From NCBI GenBank assembly GCA_022424815.1, contig JAKMGS010000075.1, positions 1 through 8,711 of the forward strand: a stretch of DNA of 8,711 bases, read 5' to 3'. Below, piece by piece: positions 1 through 6,825 of this stretch (position 1 is its first letter; every line of letters starts with the position of its first letter). The DNA is from Schleiferiaceae bacterium. Its GTDB lineage: Bacteria > Bacteroidota > Bacteroidia > Flavobacteriales > Schleiferiaceae. The notes beneath the pieces were generated by a model that made no database searches, had not been told where the DNA came from, and was given only the letters and a program-made list of their open reading frames with translations. The position numbers were made by a program, and so were the translations under genes.

Positions 1-377
1 TTCTAGGTATTGGTCTCGGATTGGTAGGCGTGGTGCTTTTCATCATGGTTGCTATAAGCGAGAACAGCGCTCCAGAATTCGTATCCTTCGGAATGGTTGC
101 TACCATTGTAGGTATAATCATTGCCGCATTGAGCTTTGTTATTTCTTTAGTAATCAATCCTAATGGAATTAAAGGTGTGTTAATAGGCCTAGTTGCGATC
201 ATTCTTATTGGAGCAATTTCATGGTTTACTGCAGACGGATCAGACTTTAGTCTTTACAAGGATGTTACGGAATTTGAATCAAGAGCATCTAGTGCAATGT
301 TGACTTCGTTCTACATTTTGTTCTCCGGAGCAATTTTAGCCGTAGTGTACTCTTTGGTTTCACGCGTAACTAAATAA
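1..377 (+). CDS. Small polytopic membrane protein of an ExbB/ExbD-type operon (5' partial)
   Basis: The reading frame is open from the first bases (Leu-Gly-Ile-Gly from position 3) to a TAA at 375-377. The gene is therefore cut by the window edge, and the TTG at position 21 is not a convincing start. About 124 residues are visible. They form roughly four hydrophobic segments separated by short polar loops: GLVGVVLFIMVA, then MVATIVGIIIAALSFVIS, then VLIGLVAIILIGAISWF, then a polar stretch (TADGSDFSLYKDVTEFESR), then a last helix ending in SLVSRVTK. I recognise no enzymatic motif. The stop is 8 nt before a Bacteroidota ExbD gene, so it belongs to the same transcript. In Bacteroidota such small membrane proteins can sit between the MotA/TolQ/ExbB channel gene and the exbD genes, which suggests an accessory part of a proton-driven Ton/Tol-like motor. 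That role is inferred from position only. It is not ExbB itself as far as can be seen. Confidence 0.75.
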   Translation, partial: LGIGLGLVGVVLFIMVAISENSAPEFVSFGMVATIVGIIIAALSFVISLVINPNGIKGVLIGLVAIILIGAISWFTADGSDFSLYKDVTEFESRASSAMLTSFYILFSGAILAVVYSLVSRVTK

Positions 378-385
378 ATATTGAT

Positions 386-970
386 ATGGCAAGAAATAAG
401 AGAGCCATACCAGAAATCAACGCCGGGTCGATGGCTGACATCGCTTTTTTGTTGTTGATCTTCTATCTAGTAACCACAACAATGGATACGGATAAGGGGA
501 TTAACAGAAAGCTGCCTCCATTTGATGAGGAACTTGTTGAAGATCCACCTCCAATCAAGCAGCGCAACATCTTTACTGTATTGGTAAACTCAAACGACCA
601 GTTGCTTGTAGAAGACGAATACTTACAGATTTCGGAACTACGCGCTAAGGCTATGGAGTTTGTCGATAATAACGGTGATGGATCTTGTGAGCACTGTAAA
701 GGGTATAAGATTTCTACAAGTTCCGACAACCCTGAAAAGGCGGTAGTTTCCTTACAGAACGACCGAGGTACTTCATACGGGATGTACGTTAAGGTTCAGA
801 ATGAATTGGTTGCTGCTTACGAAGATTTACGTGAGCGTTATGCCCAAGAGAAGTATGGACGTTCTTACCGCAGTATGGGCGAGGAAGAGGATAAAGAGGT
901 CTTAAAAGAGATTAAACTCGCTTACCCACAGAAGATTTCTGAAGCAGAACCATTAAATATTGGTGGATAA
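386..970 (+). CDS. exbD: ExbD/TolR-family biopolymer transport protein with CxxC insertion
   Basis: This 194-residue ExbD-type subunit belongs to a proton-motive-force-driven inner-membrane motor that energises outer-membrane TonB-dependent transport. A short cytoplasmic N-terminus (MARNKRAIPEINAGS) leads into a single membrane helix, MADIAFLLLIFYLVTTT. Asp18 sits where the essential proton-carrying Asp of ExbD/TolR lies. The rest should be periplasmic. It is longer than the about 140 residues of E. coli ExbD, with an added segment containing DGSCEHCKG (Cys101 and Cys104), then NDRGTSY and a long charged helical stretch (about 130-175). In my knowledge this extended form is common in Bacteroidota ExbD proteins. 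The start at 386 fits, because the N-terminus is the usual length before the helix. The TAA stop overlaps the ATG of the next exbD (TAATG), suggesting translational coupling. Which substrate the motor serves cannot be told. Confidence 0.9.
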   Translation: MARNKRAIPEINAGSMADIAFLLLIFYLVTTTMDTDKGINRKLPPFDEELVEDPPPIKQRNIFTVLVNSNDQLLVEDEYLQISELRAKAMEFVDNNGDGSCEHCKGYKISTSSDNPEKAVVSLQNDRGTSYGMYVKVQNELVAAYEDLRERYAQEKYGRSYRSMGEEEDKEVLKEIKLAYPQKISEAEPLNIGG

Positions 971-1464
971 TGGCGGTAATTAAGAAAAAGAAAGACAAAT
1001 CATTGCCCGCGGTCAATACCTCGGCACTCCCGGATATTGTTTTCATGTTGCTATTCTTCTTCATGGTTGCTACTGTAATGCGTGAAGTAGATTTGAAAGT
1101 GACTGTAAATAAGCCCTTGGCCACGGAAATCCAAAAATTGGAACGTAAGTCATTGGTTACCTACATCTATGCGGGTGCGCCAAGACAGAATTACCAAGAT
1201 AAGTTTGGTCGTTCGCCACGTGTTCAGCTGAATGATTCTTTTGCCTCTTTGGACGATATTCAACCGTTTGTCATCCAAGAACGCGAAGAGAAATCAGAAG
1301 AAGATGCAGCTATGATGACCATGTCTATTAAGGCTGATAAAGAGGTCAAGATGGGACTCATCACGGATATCAAATTGCAATTGCGTAAAGCGCAAGCGTT
1401 GAAAATTAATTATAGTTCTAATCCGGCTAAAAACGTTGAAGCGTTGTACAGCTTAGATAACTAG
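970..1464 (+). CDS. exbD: Second ExbD/TolR-family biopolymer transport protein
   Basis: This 164-residue second ExbD paralogue starts on the stop codon of the first (TAATG at 968-972), which indicates coupled translation and probably a fixed ratio of the two. A lysine-rich cytoplasmic N-terminus (KKKKDK) leads to one membrane helix, DIVFMLLFFFMVATVM. Asp22 is at the conserved proton-path position. The periplasmic part (about 42-164) has the typical short beta/alpha character, with YIYAGAPRQ and the C-terminal MGLITDIKLQLRKAQALKINYS, resembling the dimerising domain of ExbD/TolR. It lacks the CxxC insertion of its neighbour, so the two subunits differ mainly in the periplasm. It is the last gene of the operon and is followed by a rho-independent terminator about 30 nt downstream. 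The family call is firm. Assignment to a TonB system rather than a Tol-like or other motor is inference. Confidence 0.9.
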   Translation: MAVIKKKKDKSLPAVNTSALPDIVFMLLFFFMVATVMREVDLKVTVNKPLATEIQKLERKSLVTYIYAGAPRQNYQDKFGRSPRVQLNDSFASLDDIQPFVIQEREEKSEEDAAMMTMSIKADKEVKMGLITDIKLQLRKAQALKINYSSNPAKNVEALYSLDN

Positions 1465-1494
1465 AATCAAAGAGAAATGCTATCATAGGCATAG

Positions 1495-1522
1495 AAGCCG
1501 GCCCATTGGGTCGGCTTTTTTT
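1495..1522 (+). terminator. Rho-independent terminator of the exbD operon
   Basis: A 10-bp stem (AAGCCGGCCC pairing with GGGTCGGCTT, one G-T wobble) closes a 3-nt ATT loop and is followed by seven T residues. It lies 30 nt after the stop of the second exbD. On the other strand it is directly downstream of the CPBP protease stop at 1521, but no T-run follows it in that direction. It is therefore mainly the terminator of the + strand operon. Confidence 0.9.
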
Positions 1523-2360
1523 ATGGTTTACGGTTGTGGTACACACCATAGAGTCCTACTAATACTAGAATTGGTCCGAAATAAGACCACATCGTTCCTG
1601 CCATTGTACTTTCTGTAAGGAGTTTGCCTTCGTTCAGATAGGCACTAGCTAAAGCCGCAGCGTTATTAATAAGATGCAACGCAATGGGTATCCATATACT
1701 TCCAGTCCAATGTCTAAGATATCCGAACAACACCCCCATAAACAAAATAGGTAAGACACTAAGCGGTTGCATGTGCCCTAATGCGAAAAACAAAGCACTT
1801 ATAGCTATGGCAACGTGATAACTGAATTTACGCCCTAGAAGTCCTTGCACAGCCCCGCGAAAAAAGAGCTCTTCCCCTACCGCAGGGACTACCACCATTA
1901 TTATAGCATTTGCCAATAATGTCATAGGGACCATATCAGATAACAATATTTCTAATGCTAGTCTGACGCTTGCTTCCTGTGCTTTAAGATCTTTGACCCA
2001 CTGAGTATCCGGCAGAAACTCCATGTTTACATAAGCCAAAGTATCTATAGTAAAGAAAGCTCCGGCAATTATAAGGATCAAGGAGGCCAACTGTGAAGCG
2101 TTTAGGGAGACTCTTCGTATACCTAAAAACTCACTGGGTTTTGATCTGCTCCACTTCATAAGTACTAAAGGAGGAACTAAAAACACTCCTATGCTGTTAG
2201 TTACTTGCAACCAACGTAAAGCCCCAGCATCCGATAGGCTACCATAATAGAAAGTGGCTATAAGAAGTCCTATAACACTAAATAGAAGTGAAGAGAGAAT
2301 AATGATAAGAATAAACGAAACTGCAATTCTTACGGGACTCCATGAAGTGTGGTTTTGCAT
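1521..2360 (-). CDS. CPBP family intramembrane glutamic endopeptidase (CAAX protease/Abi family)
   Basis: This 279-residue polytopic membrane protein has the three motifs of the CPBP (type II CAAX prenyl protease/bacteriocin-processing) family. They are EELFFRG (Glu163, Glu164, Arg168), FFALGH (His206) and HLINN (His229, Asn232/233). These residues form the intramembrane active site in the family. About seven to eight hydrophobic segments are visible, including RIAVSFILIIILSSLLFSVI near the N-terminus, about 91-110, NAIIMVVVPA, VAIAISALFFALG, LPILFMGVLFGYL and FGPILVLVGLYGVY. I chose the ATG at 2360. An upstream ATG at 2420 would add 20 atypical residues and run 40 nt into the divergent dus gene. 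Bacterial members process peptides or act in immunity to bacteriocins, but no substrate or bacteriocin gene is nearby. A near-consensus -7 box on the minus strand (TATCTTTA, 2385-2392, one mismatch) could drive it from inside the dus coding region. The gene looks more AT-rich than dus. Confidence 0.88.
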   Translation of the reverse strand: MQNHTSWSPVRIAVSFILIIILSSLLFSVIGLLIATFYYGSLSDAGALRWLQVTNSIGVFLVPPLVLMKWSRSKPSEFLGIRRVSLNASQLASLILIIAGAFFTIDTLAYVNMEFLPDTQWVKDLKAQEASVRLALEILLSDMVPMTLLANAIIMVVVPAVGEELFFRGAVQGLLGRKFSYHVAIAISALFFALGHMQPLSVLPILFMGVLFGYLRHWTGSIWIPIALHLINNAAALASAYLNEGKLLTESTMAGTMWSYFGPILVLVGLYGVYHNRKP

Positions 2361-2367
2361 CGGGTTG

Positions 2368-2375
2368 TATTTTTG
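2368..2375 (+). promoter_or_regulatory. Bacteroidota -7 promoter box for dus
   Basis: TATTTTTG matches the Bacteroidota -7 consensus TAnnTTTG at all six defined bases and lies 5 nt before the dus ATG at 2381. A convincing -33 TTG at 17-23 nt spacing is not seen. If it is used, transcription would start at or very near the ATG. Confidence 0.5.
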
Positions 2376-2380
2376 CGGTA

Positions 2381-3397
2381 ATGGTAAAGATAGGAGATAT
2401 AGAGATTGGTGAATTTCCATTATTGCTCGCGCCCATGGAGGATGTGAGCGACCCCCCGTTCCGCAAGCTTTGTAAGGATCATGGGGCGGATGTGATGTAC
2501 ACTGAATTTATTTCCTCAGAGGGGCTTATTCGGGATGCGGCAAAGAGCGTAAAGAAATTGGACTTTTATGAATACGAGCGTCCTCTAGGCATTCAAATCT
2601 TTGGGAACGAGATCGAAAGTATGCGCCAAGCCGCCGCCATATGTGAAGAATCCAACCCAGATATTATAGATATAAACTACGGTTGTCCCGTCAAGAATGT
2701 CGCTTGTAAAGGTGCCGGTGCAGGGATCCTTCAGGACATCCCGAAGATGGTGAAGATGACGGCCGAAATAGTCAAAGCGGTCAACAAGCCAGTAACAGTG
2801 AAAACTAGGTTGGGTTGGGATGAGAATACGAAGTACATCGTAGAAGTGGCAGAGCGCCTTCAAGATGTGGGTATTCAGGCCATTTCTATTCACGGTCGTA
2901 CGCGCAAGCAGATGTATAAAGGAGAGGCGGATTGGACCTTGATTGCCGAAACTAAAAACAACCCGCGTCTACACATTCCTGTTTTCGGAAACGGCGATGT
3001 GGACAGTGGACCCAAGGCACTGGAATACAAGAATAAATACGGTGTTGATGGCATTATGATTGGCCGCGCGAGTATAGGCTATCCTTGGATTTTTGAAGAG
3101 ATTAAATACTTTTTAGAGCACGGCGTAGAGGCTGCCAAACCTACAGTGACAGAACGCGTAGCTGCCGCTCGTGAGCATTTCGAGATGAGTCTGAAGTGGA
3201 AAGAAGAGCGCTATGCCGTGATGGAAACTCGAAAGCATTACACGAATTATTTCCGTGGATTGACACATTTCAAACCTTACCGTTCGCGATTGGTTACCTT
3301 GGACGATCCGCAAGAAGTGTTGGCCACCTTAGATGAAATAGAATCTGAGTACATCGCTGCATACGGTAACGACCAAAATGAACTTTTGGTGGGTTAG
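2381..3397 (+). CDS. dusB: tRNA-dihydrouridine synthase (DusB-like)
   Basis: This 338-residue FMN-dependent enzyme reduces uridine to dihydrouridine in tRNA D-loops. The TIM-barrel core carries APMEDVSDPPFR (residues 17-28) at the N-terminal FMN site, the catalytic cysteine in INYGCPVKNVACKGAG (Cys102), KTRLGW (Lys141, Arg143), the HGRTR motif (His171) and the C-terminal phosphate-binding strands VFGNGDV (201-207) and GIMIGRAS (224-231). A helical domain follows (about 245-330) with RKHYTNYFRG, expected for tRNA binding. The ATG at 2381 gives the family-typical start MVKIGDIEIGEF. An in-frame ATG at 2342 would add 13 unrelated residues and overlap the divergent protease gene. No Shine-Dalgarno sequence is present, and a perfect -7 box lies 5 nt upstream. 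The stop overlaps the stop of the converging permease gene by 4 nt. DusB is the closest bacterial subfamily by motif, but the exact D-loop position modified is not proven. Confidence 0.93.
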   Translation: MVKIGDIEIGEFPLLLAPMEDVSDPPFRKLCKDHGADVMYTEFISSEGLIRDAAKSVKKLDFYEYERPLGIQIFGNEIESMRQAAAICEESNPDIIDINYGCPVKNVACKGAGAGILQDIPKMVKMTAEIVKAVNKPVTVKTRLGWDENTKYIVEVAERLQDVGIQAISIHGRTRKQMYKGEADWTLIAETKNNPRLHIPVFGNGDVDSGPKALEYKNKYGVDGIMIGRASIGYPWIFEEIKYFLEHGVEAAKPTVTERVAAAREHFEMSLKWKEERYAVMETRKHYTNYFRGLTHFKPYRSRLVTLDDPQEVLATLDEIESEYIAAYGNDQNELLVG

Positions 3398-4596
3398 TCC
3401 CTCACCACATTCTTCGTAGACCAGGCACTCATCAAAGTGCCTATACCCAGAACGATCAAGGTAGTTAACACCACGTGAGAAAGCTTTAATGTTACTGGAT
3501 AGAATTCTTGTACATAGCCTGAACCCAAGGTGATAAGACCTATTTGTTGTTGAAGCACGATCAGGATTATTCCGATGATCATACCCAAGGCCCAGCCTGT
3601 ACCGACAATGAACATGCCGTTGGTGAAGAATATTTGACGTAATTGGGCATTCGAGGCACCCATGGACCATAGCGTACGGATATCATTGTCCTTTTCAAGG
3701 GCGATGATGGTCAATGCGCTCACCACACCAAAACTTGCCAAGAACACGACAAAAGCAAGGATGGCAATGACGACCAATCGTTCGGATCGCATGACCTTGA
3801 ACAAGGTAGCTTCTTGCTCGAGTCTATCCGCAACGACCACACGGTCGCCGAAGTGATTTTCAATGGACGTTCTCAAAGCCTTTTCCTCAGAATACACCTC
3901 TAAATAAGAGGGGTGAATGGCGCCGGTGAATTCTTGGACCCATTGACGCGGGGCAATGACTTTATTAGCATCGTAATCCGGTTGCACCGTGTGAATAGCC
4001 GTCACAAAGACATTCTTGGCTTGCACCGCATCGCTCAAGTTCAGGGCGTTGGTAGAAGCGTTGATTTTTGGAAGGTAAACGGTAATAATGGGCGGTGGAT
4101 TGGTATTTGAAATCCCCAAATGGTACGCCACTCCCGCCCCCAATCGAAGGGTGTTTCCTCCAAGGTCGAGTGCCGGATCTGCTTGAGTCAGCAGGTGTTG
4201 GTTCAAATGGTGCTCCTTTTCGTATTCCATCGAACTGCCCAACAAGTAAGCAATATGTTGATGGTCTCCTTGTGCTAAGAGCACGCGCTGCTCAAAAACA
4301 GGCTCGAATACTGAAGCGGGGTAGTGGGCGGCTTCGTTAGAAATAAAAGCCGAATCTTCCGCTGTAAGTTCTAAATATTGTCCGGTCGCAGGACTGATTT
4401 TCAGGGCAGGATTCGCATGCTCGTATTGGCTGGCCACTAAATCTTCCAGTCCAGCAAAAGCACTGAGCACTACTGTCATGGCTGCAGTACCTAAGGATAG
4501 TCCAATCAACGCAGTAAGCGACATCAGACGGATAGCACCTAATCTTCCTTTGGAAAAGAAGTATTTACGAGCGAGATAGGTGCTGAAAGATTTCAC
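3394..4596 (-). CDS. LolC/LolE-like (FtsX-family) ABC transporter permease
   Basis: This 400-residue permease has the LolC/LolE/MacB layout. An N-terminal amphipathic stretch FSTYLARKYFF is followed by TM1 (about 22-50, LMSLTALIGLSLGTAAMTVV), then a large periplasmic domain (about 52-268), then the FtsX domain with three helices at about 273-300, 322-350 and 372-395. The cytoplasmic coupling segment EKDNDIRTLWSMGAS (301-315) is typical of the contact with the ATPase. The FARKYF-like start and domain order match lipoprotein-releasing permeases, which extract outer-membrane lipoproteins from the inner membrane with the LolD ATPase. No ATPase gene is adjacent, so it would have to be encoded elsewhere. 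The start codon is GTG at 4596, 6 nt after the rbfA stop. No alternative ATG fits, so the gene is likely co-transcribed with rbfA. The lipoprotein-release role is inferred from family resemblance. A different FtsX-type export role remains possible. Confidence 0.85.
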   Translation of the reverse strand: MKSFSTYLARKYFFSKGRLGAIRLMSLTALIGLSLGTAAMTVVLSAFAGLEDLVASQYEHANPALKISPATGQYLELTAEDSAFISNEAAHYPASVFEPVFEQRVLLAQGDHQHIAYLLGSSMEYEKEHHLNQHLLTQADPALDLGGNTLRLGAGVAYHLGISNTNPPPIITVYLPKINASTNALNLSDAVQAKNVFVTAIHTVQPDYDANKVIAPRQWVQEFTGAIHPSYLEVYSEEKALRTSIENHFGDRVVVADRLEQEATLFKVMRSERLVVIAILAFVVFLASFGVVSALTIIALEKDNDIRTLWSMGASNAQLRQIFFTNGMFIVGTGWALGMIIGIILIVLQQQIGLITLGSGYVQEFYPVTLKLSHVVLTTLIVLGIGTLMSAWSTKNVVRD

Positions 4597-4602
4597 CTGT
4601 GA

Positions 4603-4962
4603 CTATTTAATGGGGCTTTCGCCTTCGCCGCGCAACAGGCGGTCTATGTTTTCTTCGTACTCCAAGCTGTCATCCACATAGACCATAAGCTCTGGAACTA
4701 CACGCAACTGGCTCCCAACGGTATGGCCTAAAGCACCGCGTAATTTTGCGTTGTTGAGTTGCAAGAAATCGAAGGTTTCCTTCGTTTTAGCTACGGGAAA
4801 AATACTCACGTAAATTTTAGCTATACCAAGGTCAGGACTCACGCGCACTTTTGAGACGCTGAGTAGGGTACCTGGGAAATGATCTTTGGCCAATTGCTGT
4901 AAGATCGTCGCCATTTCCTTCTGAAGGAGCTTGGCTATTTTAAGTTGACGTGTGCTTTCCAT
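4603..4962 (-). CDS. rbfA: 30S ribosome-binding factor A
   Basis: This is RbfA, a small KH-like protein that binds the maturing 30S subunit and helps 16S rRNA 5'-end processing, especially in the cold. It has 119 residues from the ATG at 4962. Family features are the N-terminal helix ESTRQLKIAKLLQKEMATIL, the strand LLSVSKVRVSPDLGIAKIYV, a long helix (NNAKLRGALGHTV), the motif QLRVVPELMVYVDDSLEYEE, and a short C-terminal tail ending LLRGEGESPIK. An in-frame ATG at 4980 would add MRKFAL. I prefer 4962 because Bacteroidota RbfA proteins usually begin ME(T/S)xRQ. A perfect -7 box (TAAATTTG) ends 5 nt before this ATG, so the longer form would contain the promoter inside the coding region. The LolC-like permease follows after 6 nt, which indicates an operon. 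Confidence 0.93.
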   Translation of the reverse strand: MESTRQLKIAKLLQKEMATILQQLAKDHFPGTLLSVSKVRVSPDLGIAKIYVSIFPVAKTKETFDFLQLNNAKLRGALGHTVGSQLRVVPELMVYVDDSLEYEENIDRLLRGEGESPIK

Positions 4963-4967
4963 GAGAG

Positions 4968-4975
4968 CAAATTTA
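4968..4975 (-). promoter_or_regulatory. Bacteroidota -7 promoter box for rbfA
   Basis: Read on the minus strand, the sequence is TAAATTTG, a perfect TAnnTTTG match that ends 5 nt before the rbfA ATG at 4962. A -33 TTG at normal spacing is not evident. The 57-bp region between rbfA and the divergent exporter gene also holds TACCTTCG on the + strand (4995-5002, one mismatch), a candidate -7 box for the exporter. Confidence 0.5.
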
Positions 4976-5019
4976 CGCATTGCCGCGTAAGCGCTACCTT
5001 CGCTGCAACGAAAAGAACT

Positions 5020-6825
5020 ATGAAGGCATTTCTTCGCATCATACGAACCATGGGCCCCTTTGCCAGCTACATAGCATTGGCGGCCTTTTTCAACCTCCTT
5101 ACGGTGGTTTTTAGTATAGGTTCTATTGGTGCGCTTATCCCTTTACTTAACATTATTTTCGACACGCCCGGCTCAGATCTAGTGGGCGCTGCGCCTTGGA
5201 AAATTGCTCTTGCGGAACGTGTAGAAGCCTACAGAGATCTACACGGTGCATCGGATACTCTTGTACGAATCATCCTTTTGGTCTTCACCATCTTTATTGG
5301 AAAAAACCTTTCGAGATACGCTGCCTTGTGGACCTTGGCTCCTGTGCGAAACGGAGTCGTGGCAAATTTCAAGCAAGCCCTGCACGATCAGTGGATAGCT
5401 TTGAGCTTACGTCAACACAGCAAATGGCAAAAAGGAGATTTACTGACCCGTGCCACGGCGGATTTAAATGAAATAGAATGGTCCATGCTCAAGGGGATGG
5501 AGGGTTTTGTGCGCGACCCATTAATGATCATAGGAACCTTGGCAGTACTTTTCACCATGAGTCCTACCTTGACCTTATGGGCCTTGGCCATTATTCCCAT
5601 ATCCGGGGGGCTTATCGCAACGATAGGAAAGAGCTTGAAGCGCAGCGCTAAGGAGGCACAGGGTCTTCTAGGACAAAATACCACTGCGCTAGAAGAAGCG
5701 TTATCGAACCTACCCATTATAAAGAGTTACGCCGTAGAGTCCCAAATGAGTAATGTGTTTGCTCAAAGCGTTCGTCAATGGCAGCGTACGATGACCAAGG
5801 TGTTCCGCAAGCGCGACCTAAGCTCACCTATTGCCGAAGTCTTGGGAGTAAGTGTATTGCTCGTAGTACTTTATCTTGGCGGCCAAGAGGTGCTGGCTGG
5901 TAAGCGCCTTACAGGTGGAGAATTAGTGGCCTTTATTTTGTTGTTCTACCAATTAATTCCTGCCTTCAAAAACGTCACCAATGCCCTCTACGATATCCAA
6001 AAAGGCAATGCCAGTGCGGAGCGAATCTTTGAGGTCTTGGACATGGTTGTACCGACATCAGGAGACCAGCCTGTGGTTGAAGCCGATTGGAAGGAAAATA
6101 TCACCCTGTACAACGTTCGTTTTGCCTACGACGATCGCGATGTATTGCAAGGCTTAGACCTCATCATCCCAGCTGGGAAAACAACCGCGCTCGTAGGGCC
6201 CTCCGGTGGCGGTAAAAGTTCACTATTGTACTTATTGGCCGGCTTTGATCATCCTCAACAAGGAACAGTCACCTTAGGATCTAAGGATTTGAAAGAGGCG
6301 AATATGGCTGATTACCGCAAAGGGTTGGGCTGGGTGCCACAGCATCCATTATTGTTCAACGAGGGGATTCAAGGAAACATCACATTCAATGCAAAAGGAA
6401 GCGAGGAAGGCTACAGAAGGGCTATTACGGCGGCATATTGTGATGATTTTGTGTCCAATTTCGACGGCCAAACCATCGGCGAAGGCGGAAAATTCTTGAG
6501 CGGCGGCCAACGACAACGCGTGAGTATTGCACGTGCCTTCTATGCCAATCCAAAACTCCTATTGTTGGACGAGGCCACAGCGGCACTTGATAACGAGAGC
6601 GAAGCAAGGGTACAGCAGTCCCTAGATGCCTTGATGAAAGGGCGAACCACTGTGGTGGTGGCACACAGATTGAGCACCATCAAGCACGCGGACCAAATCG
6701 CTTATGTGGAGGAGGGGCGAATAGTAGAATTGGGCACGCATCAAGATCTCCTATCCAAAGGCGGGAAATACGCGGCATTGGTTAACTTAGGAACGCTAAA
6801 CGCCAACGATGGAACACCTGAATAA
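5020..6825 (+). CDS. MsbA-like ABC exporter (fused transmembrane and ATPase domains)
   Basis: This 601-residue half-size ABC exporter of the ABCB/MsbA type is expected to work as a homodimer in the inner membrane. The N-terminal half (about 1-310) is a six-helix exporter domain, with hydrophobic spans such as YIALAAFFNLLTVVFSIGSI and VLGVSVLLVVLYLGG. The ATPase domain starts around 350. It has Walker A GPSGGGKS (393-400, Lys399), Q-loop WVPQHP (Gln441), signature LSGGQRQR (493-500), Walker B LLLLDEAT (Asp517, catalytic Glu518) and H-loop AHRLST (His549), so all catalytic residues are present. I chose the ATG at 5020 (MKAFLRIIRTMGP). An upstream in-frame ATG at 4945 would overlap rbfA and add 25 non-membrane residues. 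Substrate is unknown: lipid A or another lipid is likely by resemblance to MsbA, and drug export is possible. Its last 17 nt overlap the epimerase gene. Confidence 0.9.
   Translation: MKAFLRIIRTMGPFASYIALAAFFNLLTVVFSIGSIGALIPLLNIIFDTPGSDLVGAAPWKIALAERVEAYRDLHGASDTLVRIILLVFTIFIGKNLSRYAALWTLAPVRNGVVANFKQALHDQWIALSLRQHSKWQKGDLLTRATADLNEIEWSMLKGMEGFVRDPLMIIGTLAVLFTMSPTLTLWALAIIPISGGLIATIGKSLKRSAKEAQGLLGQNTTALEEALSNLPIIKSYAVESQMSNVFAQSVRQWQRTMTKVFRKRDLSSPIAEVLGVSVLLVVLYLGGQEVLAGKRLTGGELVAFILLFYQLIPAFKNVTNALYDIQKGNASAERIFEVLDMVVPTSGDQPVVEADWKENITLYNVRFAYDDRDVLQGLDLIIPAGKTTALVGPSGGGKSSLLYLLAGFDHPQQGTVTLGSKDLKEANMADYRKGLGWVPQHPLLFNEGIQGNITFNAKGSEEGYRRAITAAYCDDFVSNFDGQTIGEGGKFLSGGQRQRVSIARAFYANPKLLLLDEATAALDNESEARVQQSLDALMKGRTTVVVAHRLSTIKHADQIAYVEEGRIVELGTHQDLLSKGGKYAALVNLGTLNANDGTPE

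Noticed and set aside
463..729. Open minus-strand frame of 88 codons opposite the first exbD
   Set aside because: Serine-rich translation without any family pattern, fully antisense to a well-supported ExbD gene. It is a shadow of that gene's codon use.
2342..2380. Longer dus start at 2342
   Set aside because: The added 13 residues are not family-like, it overlaps the divergent protease start, and it would place the perfect -7 box inside the gene.
2585..2893. Open minus-strand frame of 102 codons opposite dus
   Set aside because: Lies inside the conserved catalytic part of dus, and its His/Leu-rich translation matches no known domain.
3329..3670. Minus-strand frame of 113 codons at the dus/permease junction
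   Set aside because: Out of frame with the clear FtsX-type permease coding on the same strand, and shows no domain or coding signal of its own.
4945..5019. Longer exporter start at 4945
   Set aside because: It would add 25 polar residues before the first membrane region and overlap the 5' end of rbfA.
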